Assembly (NCBI GenBank): GCA_949751835.1
Contig: CATKHK010000053.1
Span: 124,001 to 188,000 of the forward strand
DNA length: 64,000 bases
Source: Blepharisma japonicum
Taxonomy: Eukaryota > Ciliophora > Heterotrichea > Heterotrichida > Blepharismidae
Direction of reading: 5' to 3'
Numbering within the stretch: the stretch's first letter is position 1; the number at the start of each line of letters is the position of its first letter. A model generated the notes under the pieces. The model saw nothing but the letters and a program-made list of their open reading frames with translations. It was not told the origin of the DNA and did no database searches. The position numbers were made by a program, and so were the translations under genes. Below are positions 35,480 to 45,574 of the stretch, piece by piece.

Positions 35480-37489
35480 TTAAATAGTTATATTTTCGCT
35501 TCCATAAATAAGCCTCCATCTTCCATTCAAGTCTAAATTATCGCTTCTGGAGTATGTCCAATTGGCTTGAGTAAGCCCGCTCCACATGCAATCAATATAC
35601 AATTCTTCTCTCGGTTTCGGGTGATCATAAGCTAATTTCATCGCACACAGCTCTTCCTTAACTAATTTTTTGGCTCTTTTCCATACTTCAGCAGGCCCTT
35701 CCAGAGGATTCTGCTTGCAATAGAACCACAGCATTCCATAATTAGGATCTGCATTTATGCATAATCTTTTAAGCTCAGAAATTTTCTCAAAAGCTCCTTT
35801 GAGCATATAAACTCTCAACATTTCTATGAAAGAATCTCCATACTGCGGTGTAAATTGTATAGCATAATTTAAATAATCTTCAGCAGAATTTAAATCATAG
35901 TATTCTGTAAATGGGTTTAGCCTTAATCTAGCCCCTTCACACCAAACTTCGCCTGATTTAGGGACTTCTTTTAAAGCTAATAAAAATCCTTTAAAATGTA
36001 ATTTTTGTTCAATTAATTTTCTATCAGTATGCTGGAGTTGTATTAAGGCTGACCATAGTCTGCCAGTATTAGAATATTTTACTATGGAGTCCTTAGCTAT
36101 TTGTGTGGCTCTTGAAAAGTCTGAGTTTCTCATTTCCATCGTGATGTATTCTAAATGGACTTTTCAGTCCTGCTTGGAGTTTTCACAAGCTTCTATCATA
36201 AGTTCTCTGGCCTTTTCTTTATTTTGTATAAGTTCATAAGCTTTGCTCATCTCAACAAGCACAATAGATTTTTGTTTGCAAGGGACTTCATTTAAGCTTT
36301 GATTAAGAATATTCATAGCTATTTTATAGTTCCCTGCCTTTAATTCAATTCTGGCACCAACCATCCAAGCTTTCCATCTTAAATTTTCAGGACAATTGAC
36401 AACAGCATCTTTCATATATCTTCGGCAATCTTCTAATTTCCCAGCCCTTTCTAGTCCTAAAGCATATTCTAAATAAAGTTTCCACACAAGCTCTTTTGTA
36501 AGTGATTCTTCTCCTTTTGTAATTAAATCGAATTTTCTTCTTGAAACTTCGTGATTTGGAATTCTAGCAGCAGATCCTTGGCTTTGTAAAAATTCAATTT
36601 TATCAAGTAGTCTTAAATATGAAAACCATAATGGTCCATATCTTGGATTTCTAGTTAATCCTTTTTCACAGTTATCAAGAGCAGCATATATGTCTTTGCC
36701 CCATCTTTCTTCAAATTTTACAGCTTCTAAAAAAATCGCTCCAAAATTCCCACATTGGACCATTAAATGATTAAAAATGCTCCTTGCTATTTCTATACCA
36801 CCAGATCTGGCTTCCATCAATGCTCCTTCCATAAGAATTTTCCAATTTTTTTCTAAAGGATAAGATTTCAGGCTGCTTAAAACCATTCTTGCGACATCAA
36901 GTTCACTGATTTTTTCTTCAGTTTTTATAAATTTAACAGCCAATTGGTCGCTTAACGGGCAAAAATGGAGTCCGAGAATTAATAATTTGCGAGAAAGTTC
37001 AATTCTTCCGCATTCTTCTTCAAGCTTGCTGTATTCGAGTCAGCTTTGGTGAGCATAAGGCTGGATCTGTGTGGCCATTGCAAATAAAGCTCGAGCTTCA
37101 TCGATCTTGTTGTCTCTTTTGGCTAAATCTGCGAGCTCAACAAAGACTCTCCAATGGAGTGTTTGGGGAGCATTTTTAAGTTTATCACAAGCTGCGTGGA
37201 AAACGGGATAAAAACCTTGAGATTCTAAGTCTTTTAGAGGTTTCATGAAATCACGAAGCTGCTGTTTGGAAAGAGGACAATCAATAACTTCTAATTGCTT
37301 TTTAGGCTCAACTGGCTTGTATGGGACTTTCCAACGGCCTTGTTGGCGAGTTTCATAAGGCTTGACATTATTTTCAAAATCTGATTTTGGGTAATGAGGT
37401 TTAGTAGTTGAAGGACTCATTGTGATAACATAGGGACCGTTGGTACGATTTTCGAAAGGTCCTCGATGTGTTGTGGTTTTTGAATTCAT
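35480..37489 (-). CDS. TPR / HAT-like repeat protein
   Basis: Single exon of 669 residues, rejoined across TGA Trp codons near 36142-36163 and 36944-37042. After a basic, disordered ~70-residue N-terminus (MNSKTTTHRGPFENRTNG) come many degenerate ~34-residue helical pairs with W and P at repeat edges, such as ALFAMATQIQPYAHQSW, ARSIFNHLMVQCGNFGAIF and LNSAEDYLNYAIQFTPQYGD. This pattern is seen in HAT/TPR proteins of RNA processing (Prp6, Rna14, Utp6, Mbb1-like). The C-terminus (GLTQANWTYSRSDNLDLNGR) is not a repeat. A role as an RNA-processing scaffold is a family-level inference; no exact orthologue is recognised. Confidence 0.78.
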
Positions 37490-38058
37490 CCGTTAAGTGT
37501 AAAAAATATTTAAATTAAATTGTTGCTATTTAGACCAAAAATGGTTAAAATGACAAAATAGTAAAAAACTTATGGGAAGAAGAGAAGGGCTAAGAAAAGA
37601 TAAAATTTTTTATTAGAGTTTGAGATAGAAATTTGCTTTAAGTGTACTCAAAGTTCAAAAAATTCAAATTTGTATAAAATTGATATAGAAATTATTTTAG
37701 GATAAGTAAGTGAATTCATTAAAAATTTGGAATTAGGAAGCTTTTTATGGAATAAAATATAAAAAACCTAATATTAAAGTACATTATTGAAAGCTTATAT
37801 TAAAATTTTCTGAATAGTAAAAATTTGAATTTAGATGATTCGCAATGGTTTTAACCTAAGGGTGTTTCTAATTTCTTATATAATATAATTTAATTTAAAC
37901 TCATTTGAATCTATCTCTAGAATTATATACAACCTCAAAATTCAAAGTTATCGAAAACTGCAGTAACTTTATTTAGAACGTGACCGTTAAATCTTCCATT
38001 ACTTTTTTGAAATTTTCATTATCGATATCTTTTCTAATAACAATTATAACAATAGCTC
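37490..38058. other. Divergent promoter region of the TPR and cyclin genes
   Basis: 569 bp of AT-rich sequence between divergent starts. No coding or RNA feature seen. Confidence 0.5.
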
Positions 38059-38964
38059 ATGAGTTTAACTGACACTTCCAAAGAAAATCTGCAACTCGAC
38101 CCTAAAAACACCAAGGCCATTTCGTCGCGAAACGCTCTTAAATCCCTAAACATCTCCTCTCTCCTCAATACATCTCCATCTTCTAAAGAAGCCAATCCTA
38201 CAAACCCTCAGCTTCTCATTGATTACGCTCCTGAGATCTTCAAAAATCTTCATGAGCAAGAACCGACAGGCCAAGTTTCACAAGAATATATGAAGCTGCA
38301 GCCTGAAATAAATCAAAAATTACGAGCCGTCTTAATTGACTGGATTGTGAGTGCCCATAAGCGTTTTAAACTTTTACCCGAAACTTTATTTTTATCAGTG
38401 ACGATTATTGATAAATATTTAGAAAAGCGAGCAGTGACTAGACAACAATTGCAGCTTGTCGGGGTCACAAGTTTGTATCTCTCATCAAAGTATGAGGAAA
38501 TTTATCCGCCTGAGCTTAAAGACTTCGTCCAGATCACGGATAGGGCTTATACTAGAGAACAAGTCGTTAAAATGGAAAAGGAAATTTTAAATACGCTGAA
38601 TTTTAATATTACCTTGCCGACATCGTGGAGATTTTTTGAAAGGTATGGAGGAATAAGCGATTTAAACTCTCAAGGTAAAAGTGTAGGGCAATATTTATTG
38701 GAGTTAGCATTGGTAGAATATCACATGCTAAAATATAAACCTTCATTGAAAGCGGTAGCTGCAACGTATATGGGGCATAAAATATTGAACAGAGACTATT
38801 CTTGGAGAATTGAAGATACTGGCTATTCAGATGAAGAGATTAAGTGCTGTGCGAAGGACATGCTTATATTATTCCAGGCTGCACCTAGGCATCCTTTGAC
38901 AGCTGTAAAAGAGAAATTTTCAAGACCTCAATTTCATGAAGTATCATCTCTTCGGATTAGCTAA
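38059..38964 (+). CDS. Mitotic (A/B-type) cyclin
   Basis: 301 residues, no introns. The cyclin box begins with the MRAxLxDW-type signature (LRAVLIDWIVSAHKRF) and continues with LFLSVTIIDKYL, SLYLSSKYEEIYPPELKDFV and MEKEILNTLNFNITLPTSW. A second cyclin fold runs to the end. The N-terminus is short (~65 residues) but carries RNALKSLNI near residue 26, which resembles a destruction box (RxxLxxxN-like) for APC/C-dependent degradation. The likely role is activating a CDK at mitosis, either in micronuclear division or in macronuclear cycle control. A and B types cannot be separated by eye. Confidence 0.92.
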   Translation: MSLTDTSKENLQLDPKNTKAISSRNALKSLNISSLLNTSPSSKEANPTNPQLLIDYAPEIFKNLHEQEPTGQVSQEYMKLQPEINQKLRAVLIDWIVSAHKRFKLLPETLFLSVTIIDKYLEKRAVTRQQLQLVGVTSLYLSSKYEEIYPPELKDFVQITDRAYTREQVVKMEKEILNTLNFNITLPTSWRFFERYGGISDLNSQGKSVGQYLLELALVEYHMLKYKPSLKAVAATYMGHKILNRDYSWRIEDTGYSDEEIKCCAKDMLILFQAAPRHPLTAVKEKFSRPQFHEVSSLRIS

Positions 38965-39123
38965 TCATAAACTAATTTTATAATATATATCCCTTCATAT
39001 AAAAAAACTTAATTATAATTAAACTCCCACAGCTTCGAAATAAAGTCACTAGAAAATTATTTTAAATTAATTGATTTAATATTCTGTTACTACGCACAAT
39101 GAGTATTGAAAATTAAGAAAAAT

Positions 39124-40383
39124 ATGACTAGCACACAAGATTCCAAATTCTTAAGTGTTTATAATTTTACTAAAAAAGATCAAAGTAAAATAGGCCAGCA
39201 GCAAACAAGCCCTTACTTATCCCCAATTTCTAGATCTACAACATCTCTTCGACCTAAAACTCCCTTAAAGTCTCAAAAGTCAATGAATATAAAATCCAAA
39301 AATAATCCAGTATTCAATACAAAAGAAAAAAAACTAAACAAATCCCTTACCATAATTCACCGTCTAAGCACGTCTTGCTTAGATTCTACTCCAAGCGCTG
39401 CTCAAAGAAGAAAATCCTCACTTTTAAAAGTCGAAATTCTGAAACCAAAAAAAGCCAGCATAAATAAATCTCTCACAATAATGAATCACTCAAATTCCTC
39501 ATACTTAGAGCCAACACCTAAAGCACCCAAAAGAAGAGTGTCTTCTTTATTAAAAACTGACGCTTTAAAAGCAAATAAAAATGATTATTATCTGGGAAGC
39601 ACTTTTGACTGGATTTTGCAGCTACTTAAAGAAAAAACTGCTAAAAGGAAGAAGCGGCATGAAGAAGTAAACCCTCATGAATTAATTTTGTGGGCATTCA
39701 ATGAAATCATTACAAGACTTCCTTTTCTAGAATTATTCAAAGTAATGAAAGACAGCTTTCTCAGCATATCATCGGAAAATGAAAATACCCCACAAATATT
39801 AAAACTGAAGCAGCAGATAAAATCATTGGAATCAGAAATTTCAAGATTAAAAAGCAGCAGCAGCTTAATAGAAAGCAAATTAAAAATTTTGTCAGAAGAA
39901 AATATAAAATATTCAAATCAGGCAGAAGAGCTAAATAGGGAAGTTAAAAATTGAAGAGCAGTGAAAGATAAAGGTTTAGATTTCTCCAAAGGGAGTGTCG
40001 AGGCTAAATTGATTTTAGATGAAAATGAAAAAAAAGGTGAAATGATAAGGGAGCTGACAGCTGAAGTTGACGAATTGACTTTAAAAGTTGCGAAATTAAC
40101 AAGTACTCTGTGCTTGGTAGAGCAGCAAGGAGGATTAACAACAAAAGTCTTGCAAGAGTTTAGAGACCAAGCGAAGAAAGACACAAATGGAAGGAGAGGC
40201 TCAATGGCTGTATTTGTTCCTGCTTTATTGCTATCATCAGGGCAATTAAAAGAAGAAAGCAAAGAGCTTGAATGTTTGAAAAATATTGACATGCTTTTGT
40301 CTGATGATTTGTTTATGCAAAAAAGAATAAGCCCTGTCCCTGCATTAAAACTAGAAGAAATAAAGCAAGTTGCTGAAGACTAA
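39124..40383 (+). CDS. Coiled-coil protein with duplicated Ser-rich basic motif
   Basis: 419 residues from the ATG at 39124, reading through one TGA (39952-39954, Trp in VKNWRAVK). The N-terminal third is basic and Ser/Pro-rich and contains a duplicated motif: NKSLTIIHRLSTSCLDSTPS...RRKSSLLK and NKSLTIMNHSNSSYLEPTPK...RRVSSLLK, each with an R-R-x-S-S-L-L-K basophilic-kinase-type site. A globular stretch (FDWILQLLKEKTAKRKKRHE) is followed by heptad coiled coil from about residue 225 (LKQQIKSLESEISRLKS). No named family is recognised. The duplicated RRxSSLLK sites suggest phosphorylation-regulated attachment, possibly cytoskeletal; this is inference. Confidence 0.75.
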
Positions 40384-40791
40384 TCTCTTTGTTATATTTA
40401 CTGAAATAGCGCTTTTAACGAATGTAAATTAAATAATTTGAATTTAGTCATAAAGCACAAACTTATCACCTTGAATGCTGAAAATTATGAAAATCAAAAT
40501 AAACTTAACAAGCCCAGCATTTTTAGAGTTTATAGCATTAAATAGGGTTACAAAATTTATATTTTATTATTCACATAATTTATTAGATGCCTATCTATCT
40601 CATTTTTTGTTCAAGCATATTTCAAGAAGAGTTATAATAAAAGATTGCTTTTATAAAATCTTAATAAATCTGTATATTCATACTGATAGCTTGGGCTAAA
40701 TAAAAATCATTAATCATAGTTTATCACTACACCTAAGTGTTTATACACATTTGCTAATTTCGTTCATTTATATATTTACCGTTTTACAATT
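40384..40791. other. Spacer with one doubtful ORF
   Basis: 408 bp of AT-rich sequence. A 74-codon frame at 40475-40699 is Ile/Phe/Lys-rich with no recognisable motif and is treated as chance. Confidence 0.5.
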
Positions 40792-42018
40792 ATGATTAAA
40801 AGAGTCGTAGTCACAGGAGTCGGCTTAATTACCCCCTTAGGAGAAACTGCACACATTACTTTTGATCGGCTATTACAAGGGTCTATAGGAATCACCCAAA
40901 TACCTACCAAAGAATACCCAGAAATAAACGATTTGCCTGTAAAACTCGCAGGATTATTGCCTCCTTCATTTAATTTGGCAGGCTGAAATAAGAAACTCTC
41001 AGTTGTTAAAAACGTGTATAATGCAACAAGTCTTGCAGTCTGCAGTCAAGCTTTAATGGATTCGGGCCACGAAATTTTAACTGATGAAATAAGTGAAAGA
41101 ACAGGCTTGATTTTTGGCTCTGATAGGTCATCAGTCATGGATATTCGAAGAACTCATGAAAAAGTCCTAGAAGGAGGCTATTCAAAGCTGGATAGGTTTA
41201 TTATCCCTAAATTTATTGCCTCACAAGCTGTTGGGTCTATAGGAATGCCTCTAAGAATAAGAGGCTATGCTAATTCTATCTCGGCTGGACTTCCTGTAGG
41301 GCTTTTAGCTATAAAAGACGCATTTAGAGTAATTCAGGTTGGAGAAGCTGATGTAATGCTTGCGGGAGCAGCTGAGGTGGAGTTTGATACTGCTTTGCTG
41401 ATGAGCTTTTATAAATCAGGATTCTTATCAAGAGGAGAAGATCCAATGCTGGCTTGTAGGCCTTTCGAAACCCGTAGAGATGGATGGGTTTATAGTGTAG
41501 GCGCAGGAGCTGTTGTATTGGAAGAGCTAGAACATGCCAAAAAAAGAGGAGCAAGAATTTATGCTGAAGTTGCCGGAGGGTCATGTTGTGCAGACACAGA
41601 ATCAGCTGAAAGAGATGGAAATGGGCAATTAAGAGCTATGAAAATCGCATTAAAGCAAGCAAAAGTAGAAGGAAGCGAAGTAGATTTAGTTGTTGCTGAT
41701 GCGCCTGGATGGAAACATTGGGACGAAACAGAAGCTTTAGCAATTTCCAGACTCTGCCCAGATTGCTCAGTCACATCCAACAAAGGCAATCTTGGGCATA
41801 TGCAAGCTGCCTCAGGAGCTGCTCAAGTAGTCGAAGGTGTGCTATCTATCTACCATTCCAAAATTCCTCAAATTCCTAACCTAATTTCTCCGTGTAGCAA
41901 AGCAATCGAACTGATCTCAACTCAGCCACTAGAAATTCCAGTTACACATGCTATTACAAACAGTTTTTCTTATGATAGCACCTGTTTCACATCTTTAGTT
42001 TTCAAGAAATTCGGATAA
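40792..42018 (+). CDS. Beta-ketoacyl-ACP synthase homologue lacking catalytic residues
   Basis: 408 residues, with a TGA Trp at 40984-40986. The thiolase fold of KAS II/FabF is clear: it opens with KRVVVTGVGLITPLGE and continues with IPKFIASQAVGSIGM, PMLACRPFETRRDGWV, GAGAVVLEELEHAKKRGA, SNKGNLGHMQAASGA and ITNSFSYDS. The active-site region reads GYANSISAGLPVG, where FabF has GPNHSVSTACATG, so the nucleophilic Cys position is Leu. The first catalytic His region reads VVADAPGWKHWDET, with Asp where the AHAT/AHGT His belongs. The second His (NLGH) and nearby Lys remain. The Gly-rich GFGGTN loop is SYDSTC. The protein should not do normal Claisen condensation. It may be a structural partner, comparable to chain-length-factor (KS-beta) subunits, or a repurposed fold. 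Confidence 0.85.
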
Positions 42019-42049
42019 TTTAATTAACCAATTATTCAGGAATTTAAAT

Positions 42050-43816
42050 ATGAAGCTTTCTTTTCAGCCAGATGACCTGCTCTCTACACAAAGGGAATTC
42101 GAAATCGTCCAAGGCAAAGATGATGTCTTTGGAAAACCAGTTAGGAAGCCACAGGATCCGTCAATAAAATCGCTTTTGTCGTTTGAAGAAGAGCTAAATT
42201 ATCCGGTAAAGGAAAACGAAAAGCAAAAATGGATTTCTGAAGCCAAAGATGAGTATCGTGGGTATTTTTTTAATGCGGCTGATAGGAATTATTATAGATT
42301 GAAAGCAGAAACGGCGAGCACTTATTTAAATTACCAAGTAAATGAGCCGAAACAAGAAGAAATTCAAGAGGATAATCAGGAAGAGGAAAAGGCTACAGTT
42401 AAGGAAGTAAAGCAAACAAGCACTGTAGAAGAAAAACCAAAGGAAACTCCAAAGCAGATGAGCAAGAAGCCACAGCAAAAGGCTATAATAAAGTCACAAG
42501 CCAATAAACCGAAACCCGCACAACAGCAAAAATCAAAGGAAAGTGCTCCAAAAAGACCTTTGAGTGCTTCTAAGTCTACAAACTCTCTTCAGAGGCCAGC
42601 ATCCTCAGGCAAAGTAATAAACAATGATGACGGAAGAAAAGAACGTCAAGATGCTCGAATTAAAAAGCTTAATCAAACTACTCGTTGGCTTCCGAACTCT
42701 GCATTCACCACTTATTTCGGAAAGCCAGCATTTGCAAACTATGGTCAAGGTAATGTAAATCCTGTAAAAGGCGGCTATTTATATGGAGATTATATGAAAA
42801 GCTACAACATTGCTCCTCATGAAGGTTTAAATAACCCTGAATATGCCCAAGTTTATAAAACCACTGAAATGAGAGGATTAATGAAGAAGCCACGATCTCC
42901 TGAGCCTCCTAGAAAATGCAAAGATGAGGATAGGCTATCACAAGAACAGGTTGCAGAATTAAAAAGGAGATCTGAAATTATTGCTGAGCTTAAGACGACA
43001 CATTCGAAGAAAATAATTAAGCCAAATTTGTATGAGGTCAAGACTTTTAAGAGCGTTCATAGCACACCGAATTCATCGTTTGAGGAAGACAAAAGAGAGG
43101 AAGAGGAAGAAGAAATGCTGGACACTGTGAAAAGTGAGTCTATGAAGAAAGAAAAAGCTAAAGCAGATAAACGAAGCAGCACAACTAAACAGCCCTTACA
43201 GAGAAAGACAATTGAAAGCCAAAATAGTCCTCAGCTCACAAAACAAGCTCCATTAGTCAGCCAGCGAAAAGAGGTTCCTGAAATTAGCTACGAAGAGCCA
43301 CAAGTCAGTATTGCCTCACCACCTTTAGTTCAAGCTAGTCCAATGCCGAAGCAGCAAACTACTCAATTAGTAACTCCACAAATTAAGCTTCCAGTTTCTC
43401 AAATCCAAACCCCATCAACAAGGCTGCCGATCCCATCCACAATAACTCCAGATCAACAAATTGATACTGATTGCGTCACTCCTGCAGAAAAATACCCTGA
43501 TCCAGGCACTGAGTCCGAGCCTCCAAGTCTTACTGAAGAAAACCCTCACCAATGCACTAACCCAAGTCGTTTTTCTACCACTTATAGAGACAACATGTCT
43601 CTAAAAGTCCTTGGGAGTCCCAAATTTACTAGAATTTCAGAATTAAAGCCTGAAGAGCTCTGCCCTCCTAATTCTTTGTCAGATCTACCATTCGAAGAGC
43701 TTAACCCAAAGAACTACAAGGAGCTTCCTCCCACTTTTACCAAACGAATTCCTGCAGCAGGCAAGCTCAGCTATAAATCCCTTTCAGCTTATAACGTGAT
43801 CTTCCCTGAATCTTAA
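42050..43816 (+). CDS. Hypothetical protein, disordered Pro/Lys/Gln-rich with conserved core
   Basis: 588 residues, no introns, starting 31 bp after the KAS-like gene. No family is recognised. The N-terminus (~90 residues, FEEELNYPVKENEKQKW ... YFFNAADRNYYRL) looks folded. A Lys/Gln/Glu-rich linker follows (residues ~95-205), then a compact aromatic/Gly core at ~215-280 (RWLPNSAFTTYFGKPAFANY, GGYLYGDYMKSYNIAPHEGL). The rest is disordered, with runs of Pro/Gln/Thr (QTTQLVTPQIKLPVSQIQTP). The repeated aromatic/Pro/Gly core is reminiscent of microtubule-inner or cortical cytoskeletal ciliate proteins, but that is only a resemblance. The gene is convergent with the FAIM-domain gene at 40 bp. Confidence 0.75.
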   Translation: MKLSFQPDDLLSTQREFEIVQGKDDVFGKPVRKPQDPSIKSLLSFEEELNYPVKENEKQKWISEAKDEYRGYFFNAADRNYYRLKAETASTYLNYQVNEPKQEEIQEDNQEEEKATVKEVKQTSTVEEKPKETPKQMSKKPQQKAIIKSQANKPKPAQQQKSKESAPKRPLSASKSTNSLQRPASSGKVINNDDGRKERQDARIKKLNQTTRWLPNSAFTTYFGKPAFANYGQGNVNPVKGGYLYGDYMKSYNIAPHEGLNNPEYAQVYKTTEMRGLMKKPRSPEPPRKCKDEDRLSQEQVAELKRRSEIIAELKTTHSKKIIKPNLYEVKTFKSVHSTPNSSFEEDKREEEEEEMLDTVKSESMKKEKAKADKRSSTTKQPLQRKTIESQNSPQLTKQAPLVSQRKEVPEISYEEPQVSIASPPLVQASPMPKQQTTQLVTPQIKLPVSQIQTPSTRLPIPSTITPDQQIDTDCVTPAEKYPDPGTESEPPSLTEENPHQCTNPSRFSTTYRDNMSLKVLGSPKFTRISELKPEELCPPNSLSDLPFEELNPKNYKELPPTFTKRIPAAGKLSYKSLSAYNVIFPES

Positions 43817-43856
43817 CTTAACTTAAATTCCTTTAATTTAATCTAATTTTTCTATA

Positions 43857-44900
43857 TTAATGATGATATTGGGGGTATGGATTCATCATCAAATAAGGGT
43901 AATACATCTTTTGAGGCTCTGTATTTGGAATTGAGGCTTGGGTCTGAGAAGTACGAAGCTGGTAGATCGGCACATTTGGAGTGTCTGGAAATGAGAAAGC
44001 TTTGTGGGTTTCATAATATTTACGAACTTCTGCTGGGGAGTAATTATCACCTTTTGATAAATTGTCAAGGTCAACTATGGAACTGATGTCTTCTTTTGGA
44101 GGCTCTGTGTATTGTTGAGGGTTATCAATGTATGGGTATGCTGTCCCGCTTTCAAAAGGGTTTGTGTTCATCGTGAAAGATTTAGAATGGTCTTCTGAAA
44201 GTGGTTTTGTAAATAAATCAGTCGGGAGAGAAGAAACTGCATAAGGGGCGCTAAGTATATCAAGACTACTATCATCTTTTGGTTTTGCTAAATTCTCGTG
44301 ATTTTTATCAGTTTGTATGCTATTTACATGAATTGCTGTTTGAAATTCAATTTTTTCAGTAGAAAATCCTTCTCTCTGAGCTTCAGATCTCCTAAAACCG
44401 ACAATATTTGTATTTCATATATTTTTCTGACCATTTTCTTTCGGTATATATGGGTCATATCTTCCTAAATGTTCTTCATAGTCATTAGCCATATTTTTAG
44501 GAGAAAGGCTGCCATGCTCTTCAAAAGGGTCAACCTTCGGCAAATTATACTCTTGAGCTTCCCCAAATGACGAATTATAACGATTTTTCCTCATTATTAT
44601 ATCAAATGACAAATTATCGCACCGTAAATCAAAAATACCATCCTCTTGCTCATATAAGATTATGCAATGTCTTCCTACTCGTAAAGGATATGTCGCATAT
44701 GAACCTGCCTTTCTTGTCTCAATTTTTATGTCACCATTTAAAAGTATTTTCCGCTTCCCTGAGAACTTGCTTATAAACATAGTGATTGTTTGCTCTTTCC
44801 CGTCAAGCTCAAATTTTCATGTTAGTCGCTTTTTTGTTCCTTTAATGTGTCTTCCTACGTTTATGCTGTCAAAAATTAGAGGGAAAAATGATGTTGTCAT
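43857..44900 (-). CDS. FAIM1-domain protein with long disordered tail
   Basis: 347 residues from the ATG at 44900, rejoined through TGA Trp codons (one within the domain). Residues ~15-100 match one beta-sandwich repeat of Fas apoptotic inhibitory molecule 1: KKRLTWKFELDGKEQTITMF, then SGKRKILLNGD, RVGRHCIILYEQ and GIFDLRCDNLSFD. The remaining ~245 residues are polar and disordered (GSLSPKNMANDYEEHLGRYD, PQQYTEPPKEDISS) with a Tyr/Pro/His-rich end. Animal FAIM1 has two such repeats in about 180 residues; this protein has one plus a tail. FAIM1 is tied to proteostasis and aggregate suppression in animals; any such role here is inference. Confidence 0.85.
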
Positions 44901-45574
44901 ATTAATAATGGTCACCAGAAATAGTATACAAAATGATGTATGGTAAATGGCAATTCGAATTTTTATTATTCAAATACTGTACTTCATAATAGAACGGAAT
45001 TTGAATTATTTATAGTTTGAAATTATTATATCTATACCCAAATAAAAGATTTTTACTTTCTAATTTCTCATGATTATAGATATCAATATATTTACAATTT
45101 ATAAAGTAACATCTATCTGAAAATCAGATCTTAGATATTCATATTTTGCGAGTGGCATATTAGATAAGGAAGGGAAGCACTGATCAAGCTTAATAATAAT
45201 ATTTTAAATTTAAATACTGTAAACCTTATATGTGAATTTTAAATCAGTATGGTCGATATGATTCAGAATTTGAAGTTTTCCCTTTTAAATTTTAAAAATT
45301 TATATACGCAAACTTCCGATATAATAGTTTATTCTATATCTCCTTTCATCGAATTTTTTTAATAAAACGATTTTGCAGGCCAGAAGGGAGGAATATGTAG
45401 TATTTTAACAATAATTATTAGATATAAGAAAGCCGCATAAAAATCCATTAAATTTAATGCATAAACCATCAATAATTTAGAAATTTAATCTATACAAATC
45501 AATGGAAAAATTCTATATTTGTTTAAGCTGGGTCATAATACCAATCAAGAATTGTTAATTAAACCCTTTTAAAA
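44901..45574. other. Divergent AT-rich intergenic region
   Basis: 674 bp between divergent starts, strongly AT-rich with homopolymer runs. No gene or structured RNA seen. Confidence 0.5.

Noticed and set aside
40475-40699. 74-codon plus-strand ORF between the coiled-coil and KAS-like genes
   Set aside because: Ile/Phe/Lys-rich composition typical of AT-rich noncoding DNA, and no recognisable motif.
40792-42018. Bacterial contamination or recent bacterial transfer of the KAS-like gene
   Set aside because: It uses TGA as Trp (40984) and has the same base composition and tight spacing as its neighbours. An ancient transfer cannot be excluded.
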